A stretch of DNA of 11,178 nucleotides from an uncultured cyanobacterium (GTDB taxonomy: Bacteria > Cyanobacteriota > Cyanobacteriia > Cyanobacteriales > Geitlerinemataceae). The stretch is from positions 1-11,178 of the forward strand of contig CAKZKB010000450.1 of the NCBI GenBank assembly GCA_937121005.1, in the 5' to 3' direction. Both the position numbers and the translations under genes were made by a program. The first letter of the stretch is position 1. Each line of letters starts with the position of its first letter. This document shows, one piece after another, positions 1 to 6,505 of the stretch. The notes under the pieces are model-generated. The model had not been told where the DNA came from. It searched no databases and saw only the letters and a list, made by a program, of their open reading frames with translations.

Positions 1-953
1 GGCAAGGAAACGGAGGAAGTTTGTTTGTTAACTCCGAAGAGATTGTTGTAGAAGATGGAGCCACAATTTCCGTGCGTGGTGTGCTACAAGTTCCCATGAT
101 GCCGCCAGGAATGGGAGGTGGAATGCCGCCAGGAATGCCAGGAACACCTCCTCCCGGCATGGGAAGTGAAATGCCAGGAGAACCGGGATCTCAGCCACCA
201 GGAATGGAGGGCGGAATGCTATCGATGTCTCCGATCGAAGCAGGAAATGCCGGAAATTTGTTTGTTGTCGCCGAAGATATTCGCTTGCTGGATGGGGGAA
301 CCATTTTTGCTTCCAGCGAATCAGGGAATGGCGGCAATATTAATATTTTTACAGAGACGATCGTTGGCTTTGATAACAGTGATATCATTGCTGATGCTCG
401 TCGAGAGGGGGGACAAATTTTCATTTCGGCTGAAGGAATTTTTGGACTTGAGGATCTATCGCGAGAAGAGGTTGAAGAGTTAGGGGAAGATTTCGATCCT
501 CGCGAACCTCGCGATGATGAGTTTGATAACACCATTTCATCGATTTCCGACGATCCTAGTTTGGATGGGGCAGTGATTTTAAACACTCCTGAAGTGGATA
601 CCACCGATGATGTTTTTGAAGCTGAGTCGCCTACTAATCCCGAACAACAAATTGCTAGCGGCTGCGAAGCAAATGTAGGAGAAAATATCAGTTGGTACAT
701 CGAATCGGGTTGGGGAGGTTTGCAACGCAATCCGGGAGATGCTGTTTCGCCTCCAGCTATTTGGAGCGATCCTGACTCTCCTGAGACTGTTGGCAACAGC
801 GATGCTAATTCTACTGAAGTCGAAGCGATCGTTGAGGCGCAAAATTGGGAATGGGTAGAGGGGGAAGAAGGCGCGATTGTTCGTTTTGTTTCCACTTCTC
901 GCGATGTCGTGCCCTACAGTTCTTGGCAAAGTCCGGGAGGTTGCGATGAATAA
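1..953 (+). CDS. Two-partner-secretion exoprotein (TpsA type, filamentous-haemagglutinin-like), C-terminal part, 5' end outside window
   Basis: This is the C-terminal ~317 residues of a large secreted adhesin-like protein; the frame is open from base 3 to the left edge, so the TTG at 21 is not a true start. The visible part begins in beta-helix coils rich in G-N, with repeats of the type GNGGSLFV, GNAGNLFVVAEDIRL and SGNGGNINIF, as is known for cyanobacterial filamentous-haemagglutinin-family proteins. One coil is interrupted by a Met/Pro/Gly-rich insert (bases 93-230). An acidic stretch (ELGEDFDPREPRDDEFD) follows. The end carries the signature usual for this cyanobacterial family: a GC pair, then SGWGGLQRNPGD, then IWSDPD, and a tail ending SSWQSPGGC. 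The tpsB gene follows downstream, so the protein is probably exported through that pore. The cargo's binding target cannot be read from this fragment. The family call is firm; the adhesin role is family knowledge. Confidence 0.88.
   Translation, partial: QGNGGSLFVNSEEIVVEDGATISVRGVLQVPMMPPGMGGGMPPGMPGTPPPGMGSEMPGEPGSQPPGMEGGMLSMSPIEAGNAGNLFVVAEDIRLLDGGTIFASSESGNGGNINIFTETIVGFDNSDIIADARREGGQIFISAEGIFGLEDLSREEVEELGEDFDPREPRDDEFDNTISSISDDPSLDGAVILNTPEVDTTDDVFEAESPTNPEQQIASGCEANVGENISWYIESGWGGLQRNPGDAVSPPAIWSDPDSPETVGNSDANSTEVEAIVEAQNWEWVEGEEGAIVRFVSTSRDVVPYSSWQSPGGCDE
93..230 (+). repeat. Met/Pro/Gly-rich low-complexity insert in the TpsA-like gene
   Basis: Forty-six codons encode a segment with four copies of PPGM plus variants such as MPGTPPPGM and MPGEPGSQPPGM, and ten methionines in about 47 residues. 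The DNA repeats the core ATGCCGCCAGGAATG with small changes, which suggests growth by slippage or unequal exchange. It sits between two canonical beta-helix coil pieces (EDGATISV before, GNAGNLFVVAED after) that normally follow each other closely in this family, so it probably forms a flexible loop outside the helix. Confidence 0.75.
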
Positions 954-989
954 TATGGTACTATCAAATTTAGTTAACCAAACCCAAAA

Positions 990-1055
990 GTTCGTAGGGG
1001 TAATCCCCCTTTGGTTGCCCCTTAAACAGGGTAGGCACGGGGGCACTACCCCGAC
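990..1055. repeat. GC-rich intergenic inverted-repeat element between tpsA and tpsB
   Basis: The 130 bases between the two secretion genes hold a clearly structured block. AGGGG (996-1000) pairs with CCCCT (1006-1010) around a 5-base loop. GGGTAG (1029-1034) pairs with CTACCC (1046-1051). TGCCCC (1016-1021) can alternatively pair with GGGGCA (1040-1045). Alternating GGGG and CCCC runs bounded by GTAGGGG and CTACCCCGACAA resemble the short dispersed intergenic repeats common in filamentous cyanobacteria; that resemblance is from memory. It may attenuate or stabilise the transcript between tpsA and tpsB. The rest of 954-1083 shows nothing I can name. Confidence 0.55.
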
Positions 1056-1083
1056 AAGAAATGTAACGTTTACCACTGCGAGG

Positions 1084-2724
1084 ATGAAACACATATTACT
1101 GTTATCAATCTTGGGTGTCTCTGGCGCGTCGATCGCGTTTCCTGTGGCAGCACAAACGAGTCCAACGGCACCGGAAGATATTTGTATTTCTGGGTTTAAC
1201 TTTATTGGAAATCAGGCATTCGATGCCGACAAACTCAGCGAAATTGCTTGGAACGCGATCGAGGAAACGCCAAGCGGGGACTGTACGCGAGTCAGTTTTG
1301 CCGACATTTTACAAGCGCGATCGGCTGTCACCCAACACTACATCAACGCCGGATACGTGACTTCCGGTGCTTACATTCCCGCCGCGCAAGAAGTGCGATC
1401 GGATGGGGGAACTGTCACCATCGAAATTGTCGAAGGCGAACTCACCGATATTGACATTAGCGGAAATCGTGGACTCAATGAAAACTATATCAGCAGTCGC
1501 CTGCGATCGGCAACTTCGACACCTTTAAACCGTAACGATCTCGTTGAGGCGTTACAATTTTTACGACTCGATCCGGCGATCGACAATATCACCGCCGAGC
1601 TGTCTCCCGGTATTCGTCCGGGAACCAATATTTTGCGAGTGGAAGTAGAAGAAACCAATCCGTTTGAATTCACTGCACGCCTGGATAACAACCGTTCTCC
1701 TAGCGTTAGCACCTTGCGGCGAGGAGGAGAAGCTAGCTATCGCAACCTTTTTGGCGTTGGCGATTTGCTAAGTGCCAGTTATTTTAACACCGACGGTAGC
1801 GACGAGATTAATCTCGGTTACGAAATTCCTTTTAACCCTCAAAATGGAACCATTGGCTTTCGCTATCGTCTCTCGGATAGCGAAGTAGTAGAAGAACCAT
1901 TTAACCCTCTCGATATTCAATCGGACTATCGCAGCTACCAGTTAGAAATTCGCCAGCCGATCGTCCGCGAAGTGGATCTCGAAAACGCGATCGTCCGCGA
2001 TTTTACGTTAGGGTTCAACTTCGATCGCCAAGAAAGCGACACCTCCATTTTAGGCGTGGACTTTCCCCTGTCTTTAGGTGCAAATGAAGACGGAGAAACC
2101 CGCATTTCCGCCTTTCGACTCTCGCAAGAATTTACCCAACGCAGCAACCGAGAAGTGTTCGCAGCGCGATCGCAATTTAGTCTCGGTGTCGGTTGGTTCG
2201 ATTCTACCGTCAATGCCGAAGCACCCGACAGTCGCTTTTTTGCGTGGCGAACTCAGTTACAATGGTTTCGTCGCCTATCGCGCGGACGCGGCGATCCGCC
2301 AACTGCACCCGCACTATTGTTGCGTTCCGATCTACAATTGTCTACCCAATCTCTCGTTCCCATCGAACAGTTTGGTTTGGGGGGACAAGCAACCGTGCGC
2401 GGCTATCGACAAGATGCCCTTTTGGGGGATAATGGATTCTTAGCATCGGCGGAGTTGCTGTGGCCGGTTTGGCGCTGGACGGAAGCCGAAAGCGTGTTGT
2501 CGGTGGTTCCATTCGTCGATTTCGGAACGGTTTGGAATACTAGCCGCGAAGATTTGGATGACAGTACGTTAGTGGGGGTCGGTTTGGGTTTACAATGGCA
2601 ACAAAGCGATCGCCTGCGAGCGCGTCTGGACTGGGGCATTCCATTAGTCGATCTCGATTCTGGAGAGGAGGAATCATGGCAAGAAAACGGCGTGTACTTT
2701 ACCATCGAGTACAACTTATTTTAA
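1084..2724 (+). CDS. TpsB-type outer-membrane transporter (ShlB/FhaC/HecB family) of a two-partner-secretion system
   Basis: This 546-residue outer-membrane pore is expected to export the upstream exoprotein. Residues 1-23 form a signal peptide (MKHILLLSILGVSG, then VAA before Q24). A POTRA domain spans about 32-115, with the family stretch DILQARSAVTQHYINAGYVTSGAYIP and a Cys pair (C34, C67) where FhaC-like proteins often have a disulfide. A second POTRA (ELTDIDISGNRGLNE) runs to about 190. The barrel follows, with FGLGGQATVRGY (V438-Y441) as the conserved loop-6 motif, then FVDFGTVWN and LRARLDWGIPLV; it ends in YNLF, an aromatic C-terminus typical of outer-membrane barrels. The frame stays open upstream to 877 and has an ATG at 946, but only the ATG at 1084 puts the signal peptide at the N-terminus. 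GAGG touches this ATG directly, so the ribosome site is weak or atypical. Confidence 0.95.
   Translation: MKHILLLSILGVSGASIAFPVAAQTSPTAPEDICISGFNFIGNQAFDADKLSEIAWNAIEETPSGDCTRVSFADILQARSAVTQHYINAGYVTSGAYIPAAQEVRSDGGTVTIEIVEGELTDIDISGNRGLNENYISSRLRSATSTPLNRNDLVEALQFLRLDPAIDNITAELSPGIRPGTNILRVEVEETNPFEFTARLDNNRSPSVSTLRRGGEASYRNLFGVGDLLSASYFNTDGSDEINLGYEIPFNPQNGTIGFRYRLSDSEVVEEPFNPLDIQSDYRSYQLEIRQPIVREVDLENAIVRDFTLGFNFDRQESDTSILGVDFPLSLGANEDGETRISAFRLSQEFTQRSNREVFAARSQFSLGVGWFDSTVNAEAPDSRFFAWRTQLQWFRRLSRGRGDPPTAPALLLRSDLQLSTQSLVPIEQFGLGGQATVRGYRQDALLGDNGFLASAELLWPVWRWTEAESVLSVVPFVDFGTVWNTSREDLDDSTLVGVGLGLQWQQSDRLRARLDWGIPLVDLDSGEEESWQENGVYFTIEYNLF
2662..2671 (+). promoter_or_regulatory. Strong Shine-Dalgarno for the CHAT gene, inside the tpsB end
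   Basis: GGAGAGGAGG lies four bases before the ATG at 2676. It is the best ribosome-binding match I see in the window and fixes the CHAT start over an earlier in-frame ATG at 2595. It is embedded in tpsB codons for a Ser-Gly-Glu-Glu stretch. Confidence 0.75.
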
Positions 2725-5438
2725 GGCATTGGTGGCGCTGGATCGGTGTCGCGATCGTCACTTTGCTGGCGGCGATCGCCTTAAGTTCGCACCCGGCGAA
2801 CGCGCGTTTGGATGGGGTTGACAGCGCGATCGTCCAAAGCGATCTCGGTTCGCTGACTCCTCAAGAGTTGAACGCACGGGGACGGGTTTTATTAGAACGC
2901 GGCGACGCGCGATCGGCGTTAGAAGTTTGGCAACAAGCCGAACAATTGTATCGAGAGCAACAGAATAATATTGGCGTTCTTGGTAGTCGAATTAACCAAG
3001 CGCAAGCCTGGCAAGATTTAGGTCGCTATCGGCAATCTTTGTTACTGCTGCAATCACTTGAGGACGAATATTCTATTACCAACTTGGTCGATGAGTCTTT
3101 GAAAGCTACCTATTGGCTAAGTCTTGGTAATGCTTTGCGGGCGATCGGCGATCTGGAAAAGTCGCAAGAGTCTTTAGAAAAGGCGTTAGAAATTGTCTCT
3201 TCTGGAGAACTGCGCGATCGCGTTCTCTTGAGTCTGGCAAATACCCAAGCAGCGTTAGGGAAGCAAGCGCAAAACCAATTAGACTTTCTTGCAGTTTCGG
3301 AAATTTTTAAAGATGTCACCGATATTATGCTTTCGAGACAAGACTTGGCTGCGGGAAGGACAAATTTTTATCATAGCTATAAAAATGCTTTCGATAACTA
3401 CCAAACAACAAGAATGCAAGCAAGCTCTGCTTTAATGAAAACGAAAGCAGAAGTGAATATGTTCGTACTTGCCATCGATGTTCGACAGTGGTGGAACGAG
3501 AAATATCAAATTCGAGAATCCGAGCCAAATGTTTCCCAACCTCAATTTTTCTCTGAGTTTAGTTTGGACTCTCTCAATCTCGACTCAAGCCAAATTGAGC
3601 GCAATATTGACACTTTACCGTTGGCTTTCTCGACGCTGCAAGTACGCCGCCAGTTTGCCGATAGCTTAATTCAGTCCGATGAAGAAATCAATGTGAATCG
3701 AATCGCTTCCTTTTTGAATGAGACGCTTCTACAAGCTCGAGATTTAAACAACAAGCCCTTGCAGTCCTATACTTTAGGGCAACTTGGCAAACTCTACGAA
3801 CGCACAGGAGAGTACGATCGCGCTCGAGAGTTAACTTCTGAGGCGTTAGCAATTGCGCAATCAATACAAGCGTGGGATATTGCCTATCAATGGCAATGGC
3901 AACTCGGACGTTTGCATCTAAAAACAAATGAATTTGAAAAGGCAAAGCAAGCCTATGAAACTGCTGTTAACACCCTCGATGTCGTGCGATCGAGTTTAGT
4001 GGCGATCGACCCTGATTTGAAAGTACCGGCTGAAGATGAAGGGAGTGGACGGACTTTTGTTGACTCGACTTTAGCCTTTTCGTTTCGCGATCGGGTAGAA
4101 CCCCTTTACCGAGAGTATATTTCCTTACTCTTACCAGACAACAATTCCCCTTTAGAGCCTGAAACGGTCAAAGCATTAAGTGTAGTCGAAATGCTGCAAG
4201 TTGCTGAGCTTGAAAACTTTTTAGGATGCAAGATCTCGGATAATGAAAATAGCGAAAATAAAGAAGAAGTTCGAGAAGGCTTTCTTCCTAACCACATTGA
4301 ATCTGTACAGAACAAAGTAGAGGCAACTTTACAAAAGATTCATACAGTCGATCCGAACGCGGCAGTTATTTATCCTGTCGTACTAGACGATCGAGTAGAA
4401 CTTCTCTATTCATTGCGAGGTTCAGAGGTGCTGAGGAAAACTTCTATTGTTGACTCCATAGAAGTTTCTAAATATGTGAGCCAATTACGAGATCTGTTAG
4501 TGATTCCAGATGACTTTCCAGAAGTCAAAGGAAATTCCTACTATCTCTACCAATGGTTTATTCAGCCAATTGAATCAGAACTCGATCTAGGGCAAACTTT
4601 AGTATTTGGTCTAGATGCTCTGTTACAAAATATTCCCATGTCGGTACTCTACGATCGTGATGACCCAGATTATAATAAACGAGGTCAGTATCTTGTCGAG
4701 AAATACGACATTGCTGTGGTTCCTAGCTTGCAATTGCAGCTTAATTTAATACAGGAAGAAGGAGCTTTGTCAACTCAATCTACAGTGTTAGCTGGGGGAT
4801 TGTCTAACCCCTTATTGGAAGGCGAACCGGGTATTGTACTCTCTCCTGTACGCGAAGGTTTTCAGCCTTTACCACAAGTCGAAAATGAAATCAGGCAAAT
4901 TGCTTCTGTTTTTCCTGAAACCACTTCCTTGCTAAATGAGGCTTTTACCGCTAATGCACTGCAAAATCGAGTCAGCGATCGCGATTTCTCCATTCTTCAT
5001 CTTGCCACTCACGGCATATTCAGTTCTCAACCCGAACAAACCTATATTCTCGCTGCTGACGAAGAAATTGAAGCTCGTCAACTGGCAGCTTTCTTGCGAC
5101 TGCGAGAACAATTACAAGGAAGTCGAAAACCGATCGAACTCCTGGTTCTGAGTGCTTGCCAAACTGCCAAAGGCGATCGACGTGCTGCTTTAGGGTTAGC
5201 CGGAATTGCTATCCAAGCAGGAGCCCGAACGGCAATTGGCTCGCTGTGGCCGGTAGATGATACCTCGACAGCTGACTTAATGGAAAAGTTCTACGAGAAA
5301 TTGGCTCAGCAGTCAGAAATTAGCCGCGTCAAGGCATTTAATGACGCTCAACGTTCTCTGATAAACGAGCCTCCAAAACAAGGATTTGAAAATCCGTTTT
5401 ATTGGGCCCCGTTTGTATTAGTGGGTAATTGGTTGTAG
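2676..5438 (+). CDS. TPR-CHAT domain protein with N-terminal signal peptide or anchor
   Basis: This 920-residue protein has a basic N-terminus, a hydrophobic stretch (about 23-37) and a possible cleavage site ANA at 41-43, so it is probably exported or membrane-anchored. TPR-like helices occupy about 50-200 (LGSRINQAQAWQDLGRYRQS, LSLGNALRAIGDLEKSQESL) and about 356-445 (LGQLGKLYERTGEYDRAREL, LGRLHLKTNEFEKAKQAYET). The family linker SFRDRVEPLYREYISLLL and VEMLQVAELENFLG follow. The CHAT domain (about 570-920) has the caspase-like pair in HLATHGIF (H779) and LSACQTAKGD (C828), then GLAGIAIQAGARTAIGSLWPVDD, so the peptidase site looks intact. The gene overlaps tpsB by 49 bases, indicating co-transcription. 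CHAT proteins beside TPS genes are common in cyanobacteria; the substrate is unknown, and processing of the exoprotein is only one possibility. The region around residues 210-350 is not clearly TPR and may be an insertion. Confidence 0.93.
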   Translation: MARKRRVLYHRVQLILRHWWRWIGVAIVTLLAAIALSSHPANARLDGVDSAIVQSDLGSLTPQELNARGRVLLERGDARSALEVWQQAEQLYREQQNNIGVLGSRINQAQAWQDLGRYRQSLLLLQSLEDEYSITNLVDESLKATYWLSLGNALRAIGDLEKSQESLEKALEIVSSGELRDRVLLSLANTQAALGKQAQNQLDFLAVSEIFKDVTDIMLSRQDLAAGRTNFYHSYKNAFDNYQTTRMQASSALMKTKAEVNMFVLAIDVRQWWNEKYQIRESEPNVSQPQFFSEFSLDSLNLDSSQIERNIDTLPLAFSTLQVRRQFADSLIQSDEEINVNRIASFLNETLLQARDLNNKPLQSYTLGQLGKLYERTGEYDRARELTSEALAIAQSIQAWDIAYQWQWQLGRLHLKTNEFEKAKQAYETAVNTLDVVRSSLVAIDPDLKVPAEDEGSGRTFVDSTLAFSFRDRVEPLYREYISLLLPDNNSPLEPETVKALSVVEMLQVAELENFLGCKISDNENSENKEEVREGFLPNHIESVQNKVEATLQKIHTVDPNAAVIYPVVLDDRVELLYSLRGSEVLRKTSIVDSIEVSKYVSQLRDLLVIPDDFPEVKGNSYYLYQWFIQPIESELDLGQTLVFGLDALLQNIPMSVLYDRDDPDYNKRGQYLVEKYDIAVVPSLQLQLNLIQEEGALSTQSTVLAGGLSNPLLEGEPGIVLSPVREGFQPLPQVENEIRQIASVFPETTSLLNEAFTANALQNRVSDRDFSILHLATHGIFSSQPEQTYILAADEEIEARQLAAFLRLREQLQGSRKPIELLVLSACQTAKGDRRAALGLAGIAIQAGARTAIGSLWPVDDTSTADLMEKFYEKLAQQSEISRVKAFNDAQRSLINEPPKQGFENPFYWAPFVLVGNWL

Positions 5439-5445
5439 CTAGAAA

Positions 5446-5465
5446 GGGGAGCGTTGTTACTCCCC
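5446..5465. terminator. Hairpin between convergent genes, possible terminator
   Basis: GGGGAG (5446-5451) pairs with CTCCCC (5460-5465) around the loop CGTTGTTA, eight bases after the CHAT stop and before the convergent DUF928 stop. On the minus strand the stem is followed by TTTCT, a short T-run; on the plus strand no T-run follows. It could end the minus-strand transcript better than the plus-strand one. Confidence 0.5.
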
Positions 5466-5477
5466 TCGTCCCAGATG

Positions 5478-6467
5478 TTACTGCTGTTGCGGCTCTGGCA
5501 AAACGCAACACTCAGAAAAGCCAGCCGAGCGAATTTCGCTTTTCAATTGCTCTACTTGTTGCCGTAACGGTTCGTGGTATTCAGGTGGCAAATCGTCTAA
5601 TTTTAGCTGCAATTCGGCATCTAATGCTTGCTCGACATTCTCGAGTGCTTTGTTCCAGGCTGCTTCAATTTCAGGATCGTTAGGATTGTTTTGACGCAAC
5701 CGAGCCATGCGATCGAAAGCATCGTACCAAATTCCTGCCTCAGCGAGTTGTGCGATTGCTTCGCGATCGTCTGTCACTTCCAATTCGGGACGATCGACCC
5801 GTCGCACCCATCCCGATACACCAACCCAAATCGGTTGAACGGCCTCTTGCGAACGACAACCAACCTCCAGTTTCAATTCCCATCGATGGGGCGATGAATC
5901 GCTAGGCAGCGATACGGGTAACTCGATATTGACAAGTCCGGGCACGTCGGTAAAATCAATGTTGCGCTTTTGGTAAATGGCGCGTCCCGTTTCATCTCGC
6001 ACGACAAACTCCTGACGTTCGATATCCTCGGGACTGTAAGGAACGTAAAACCACAAGTTGGGGCGTTCTTCCAATGTCAATCCCCACACTTGCAATTGTC
6101 CTTCTTGCAGGCTCGCAGGAACCGGACAGCTGTAACGGCGACCGCCACCACCCCAAATACCACCAGGACTACCCCGATCGTCCAGAGGATCTGCTGGTCG
6201 AAAGTTAAATTGGACTCCGCCGCCTTGGCTGCCACCAGGCGAGTCTCGATCGTCTAATGGAGGTCGAGTTTCGGCTTGAGCGATCGGCATATCGATCGAT
6301 GCAACCTCGATCGCGATCTGACTGTCACCAGGTGCATCCCGATCCTCAAGTGGCGGTCGGTTGTCGGCTTGTTGGATCGACCTCTGAAAAGCAGCTACAT
6401 CGGTTCCTATACCGAGTAATGCGAATGTTGTCGCACAGCTTAGGTAAACAAATCGTTTGCGGGACAT
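5478..6467 (-). CDS. Secreted DUF928 domain protein
   Basis: This 329-residue protein has a signal peptide (MSRKRFVYLSCATTFALLG, VAA at 24-26), so it is probably periplasmic or secreted. The DUF928 core spans about 92-226: DDRGSPGG, a Cys (C114), LEERPNLWFYVPYSPEDIE, FVVRDETGRAIYQ, VPGLVNIELPVSLP, HRWELKLEVGC (C204) and VSGWVRRV. This matches the family pattern I know from cyanobacteria, whose function is unknown; C114 and C204 could form a disulfide. The C-terminal part (232-318) is helical, with AQLAEAGIWYDAFDRMARLR and a Cys pair at 320-321. The N-terminal linker repeats the DDRDSPGG unit twice more before the domain. It lies 38 bases after the CHASE2 gene and is probably the last gene of that transcript; GAGG sits ten bases before its ATG. 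DUF928 genes often sit near CHAT and CHASE2 genes in cyanobacteria, as here. Confidence 0.88.
   Translation of the reverse strand: MSRKRFVYLSCATTFALLGIGTDVAAFQRSIQQADNRPPLEDRDAPGDSQIAIEVASIDMPIAQAETRPPLDDRDSPGGSQGGGVQFNFRPADPLDDRGSPGGIWGGGGRRYSCPVPASLQEGQLQVWGLTLEERPNLWFYVPYSPEDIERQEFVVRDETGRAIYQKRNIDFTDVPGLVNIELPVSLPSDSSPHRWELKLEVGCRSQEAVQPIWVGVSGWVRRVDRPELEVTDDREAIAQLAEAGIWYDAFDRMARLRQNNPNDPEIEAAWNKALENVEQALDAELQLKLDDLPPEYHEPLRQQVEQLKSEIRSAGFSECCVLPEPQQQ
6153..6359 (-). repeat. Three tandem copies of a P-L-[ED]-DR-[DG]-[AS]-PG unit in the DUF928 gene
   Basis: Residues 37-50 (RPPLEDRDAPGDSQ, bases 6318-6359), 68-81 (RPPLDDRDSPGGSQ, bases 6225-6266) and about 92-105 (ADPLDDRGSPGGIW, bases 6153-6194) are near-identical units separated by 10-17 residues. 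The last is the natural start of the DUF928 domain; the other two look like duplicates of it in the linker after the signal peptide. Confidence 0.8.
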
Positions 6468-6477
6468 AGTAGATTAA

Positions 6478-6481
6478 CCTC
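6478..6481 (-). promoter_or_regulatory. Ribosome-binding site of the DUF928 gene
   Basis: On the minus strand GAGG lies ten bases before the ATG at 6467, inside the 38-base gap after the CHASE2 gene stop. It supports that start. I see no convincing promoter in the gap. Confidence 0.45.
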
Positions 6482-6505
6482 ACAATAAGTTAGCTTTGAA
6501 CTTTG

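Noticed and set aside
21..23. TTG at 21 as the start of the exoprotein
   Set aside because: The frame is open to the left edge and the upstream codons (QGNGGS) continue the beta-helix pattern, so the gene is simply cut by the window.
877..1083. 69-codon N-terminal extension of the TpsB frame
   Set aside because: It overlaps the exoprotein end and reads through the intergenic repeat. A clear signal peptide begins at the ATG at 1084, and the extension would bury it.
118..1094. Overlapping open frames on both strands across the exoprotein gene
   Set aside because: They have no family-like pattern and are explained by the base composition of the real gene on the other frame.
2595..2675. Earlier ATG for the CHAT gene
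   Set aside because: It lies deep inside tpsB and lacks the strong Shine-Dalgarno; the ATG at 2676 has one and gives a proper signal peptide.
2676..5438. CHAT protein as a CRISPR type III-E (Csx29) component
   Set aside because: TPR-CHAT order is similar, but there is no cas gene or CRISPR array in the window, and this protein has a signal peptide and sits in a secretion operon.
6468..6505. Separate promoter for the DUF928 gene
   Set aside because: The 38-base gap shows a ribosome site but no convincing -35/-10 pair, so read-through from the CHASE2 gene is simpler.
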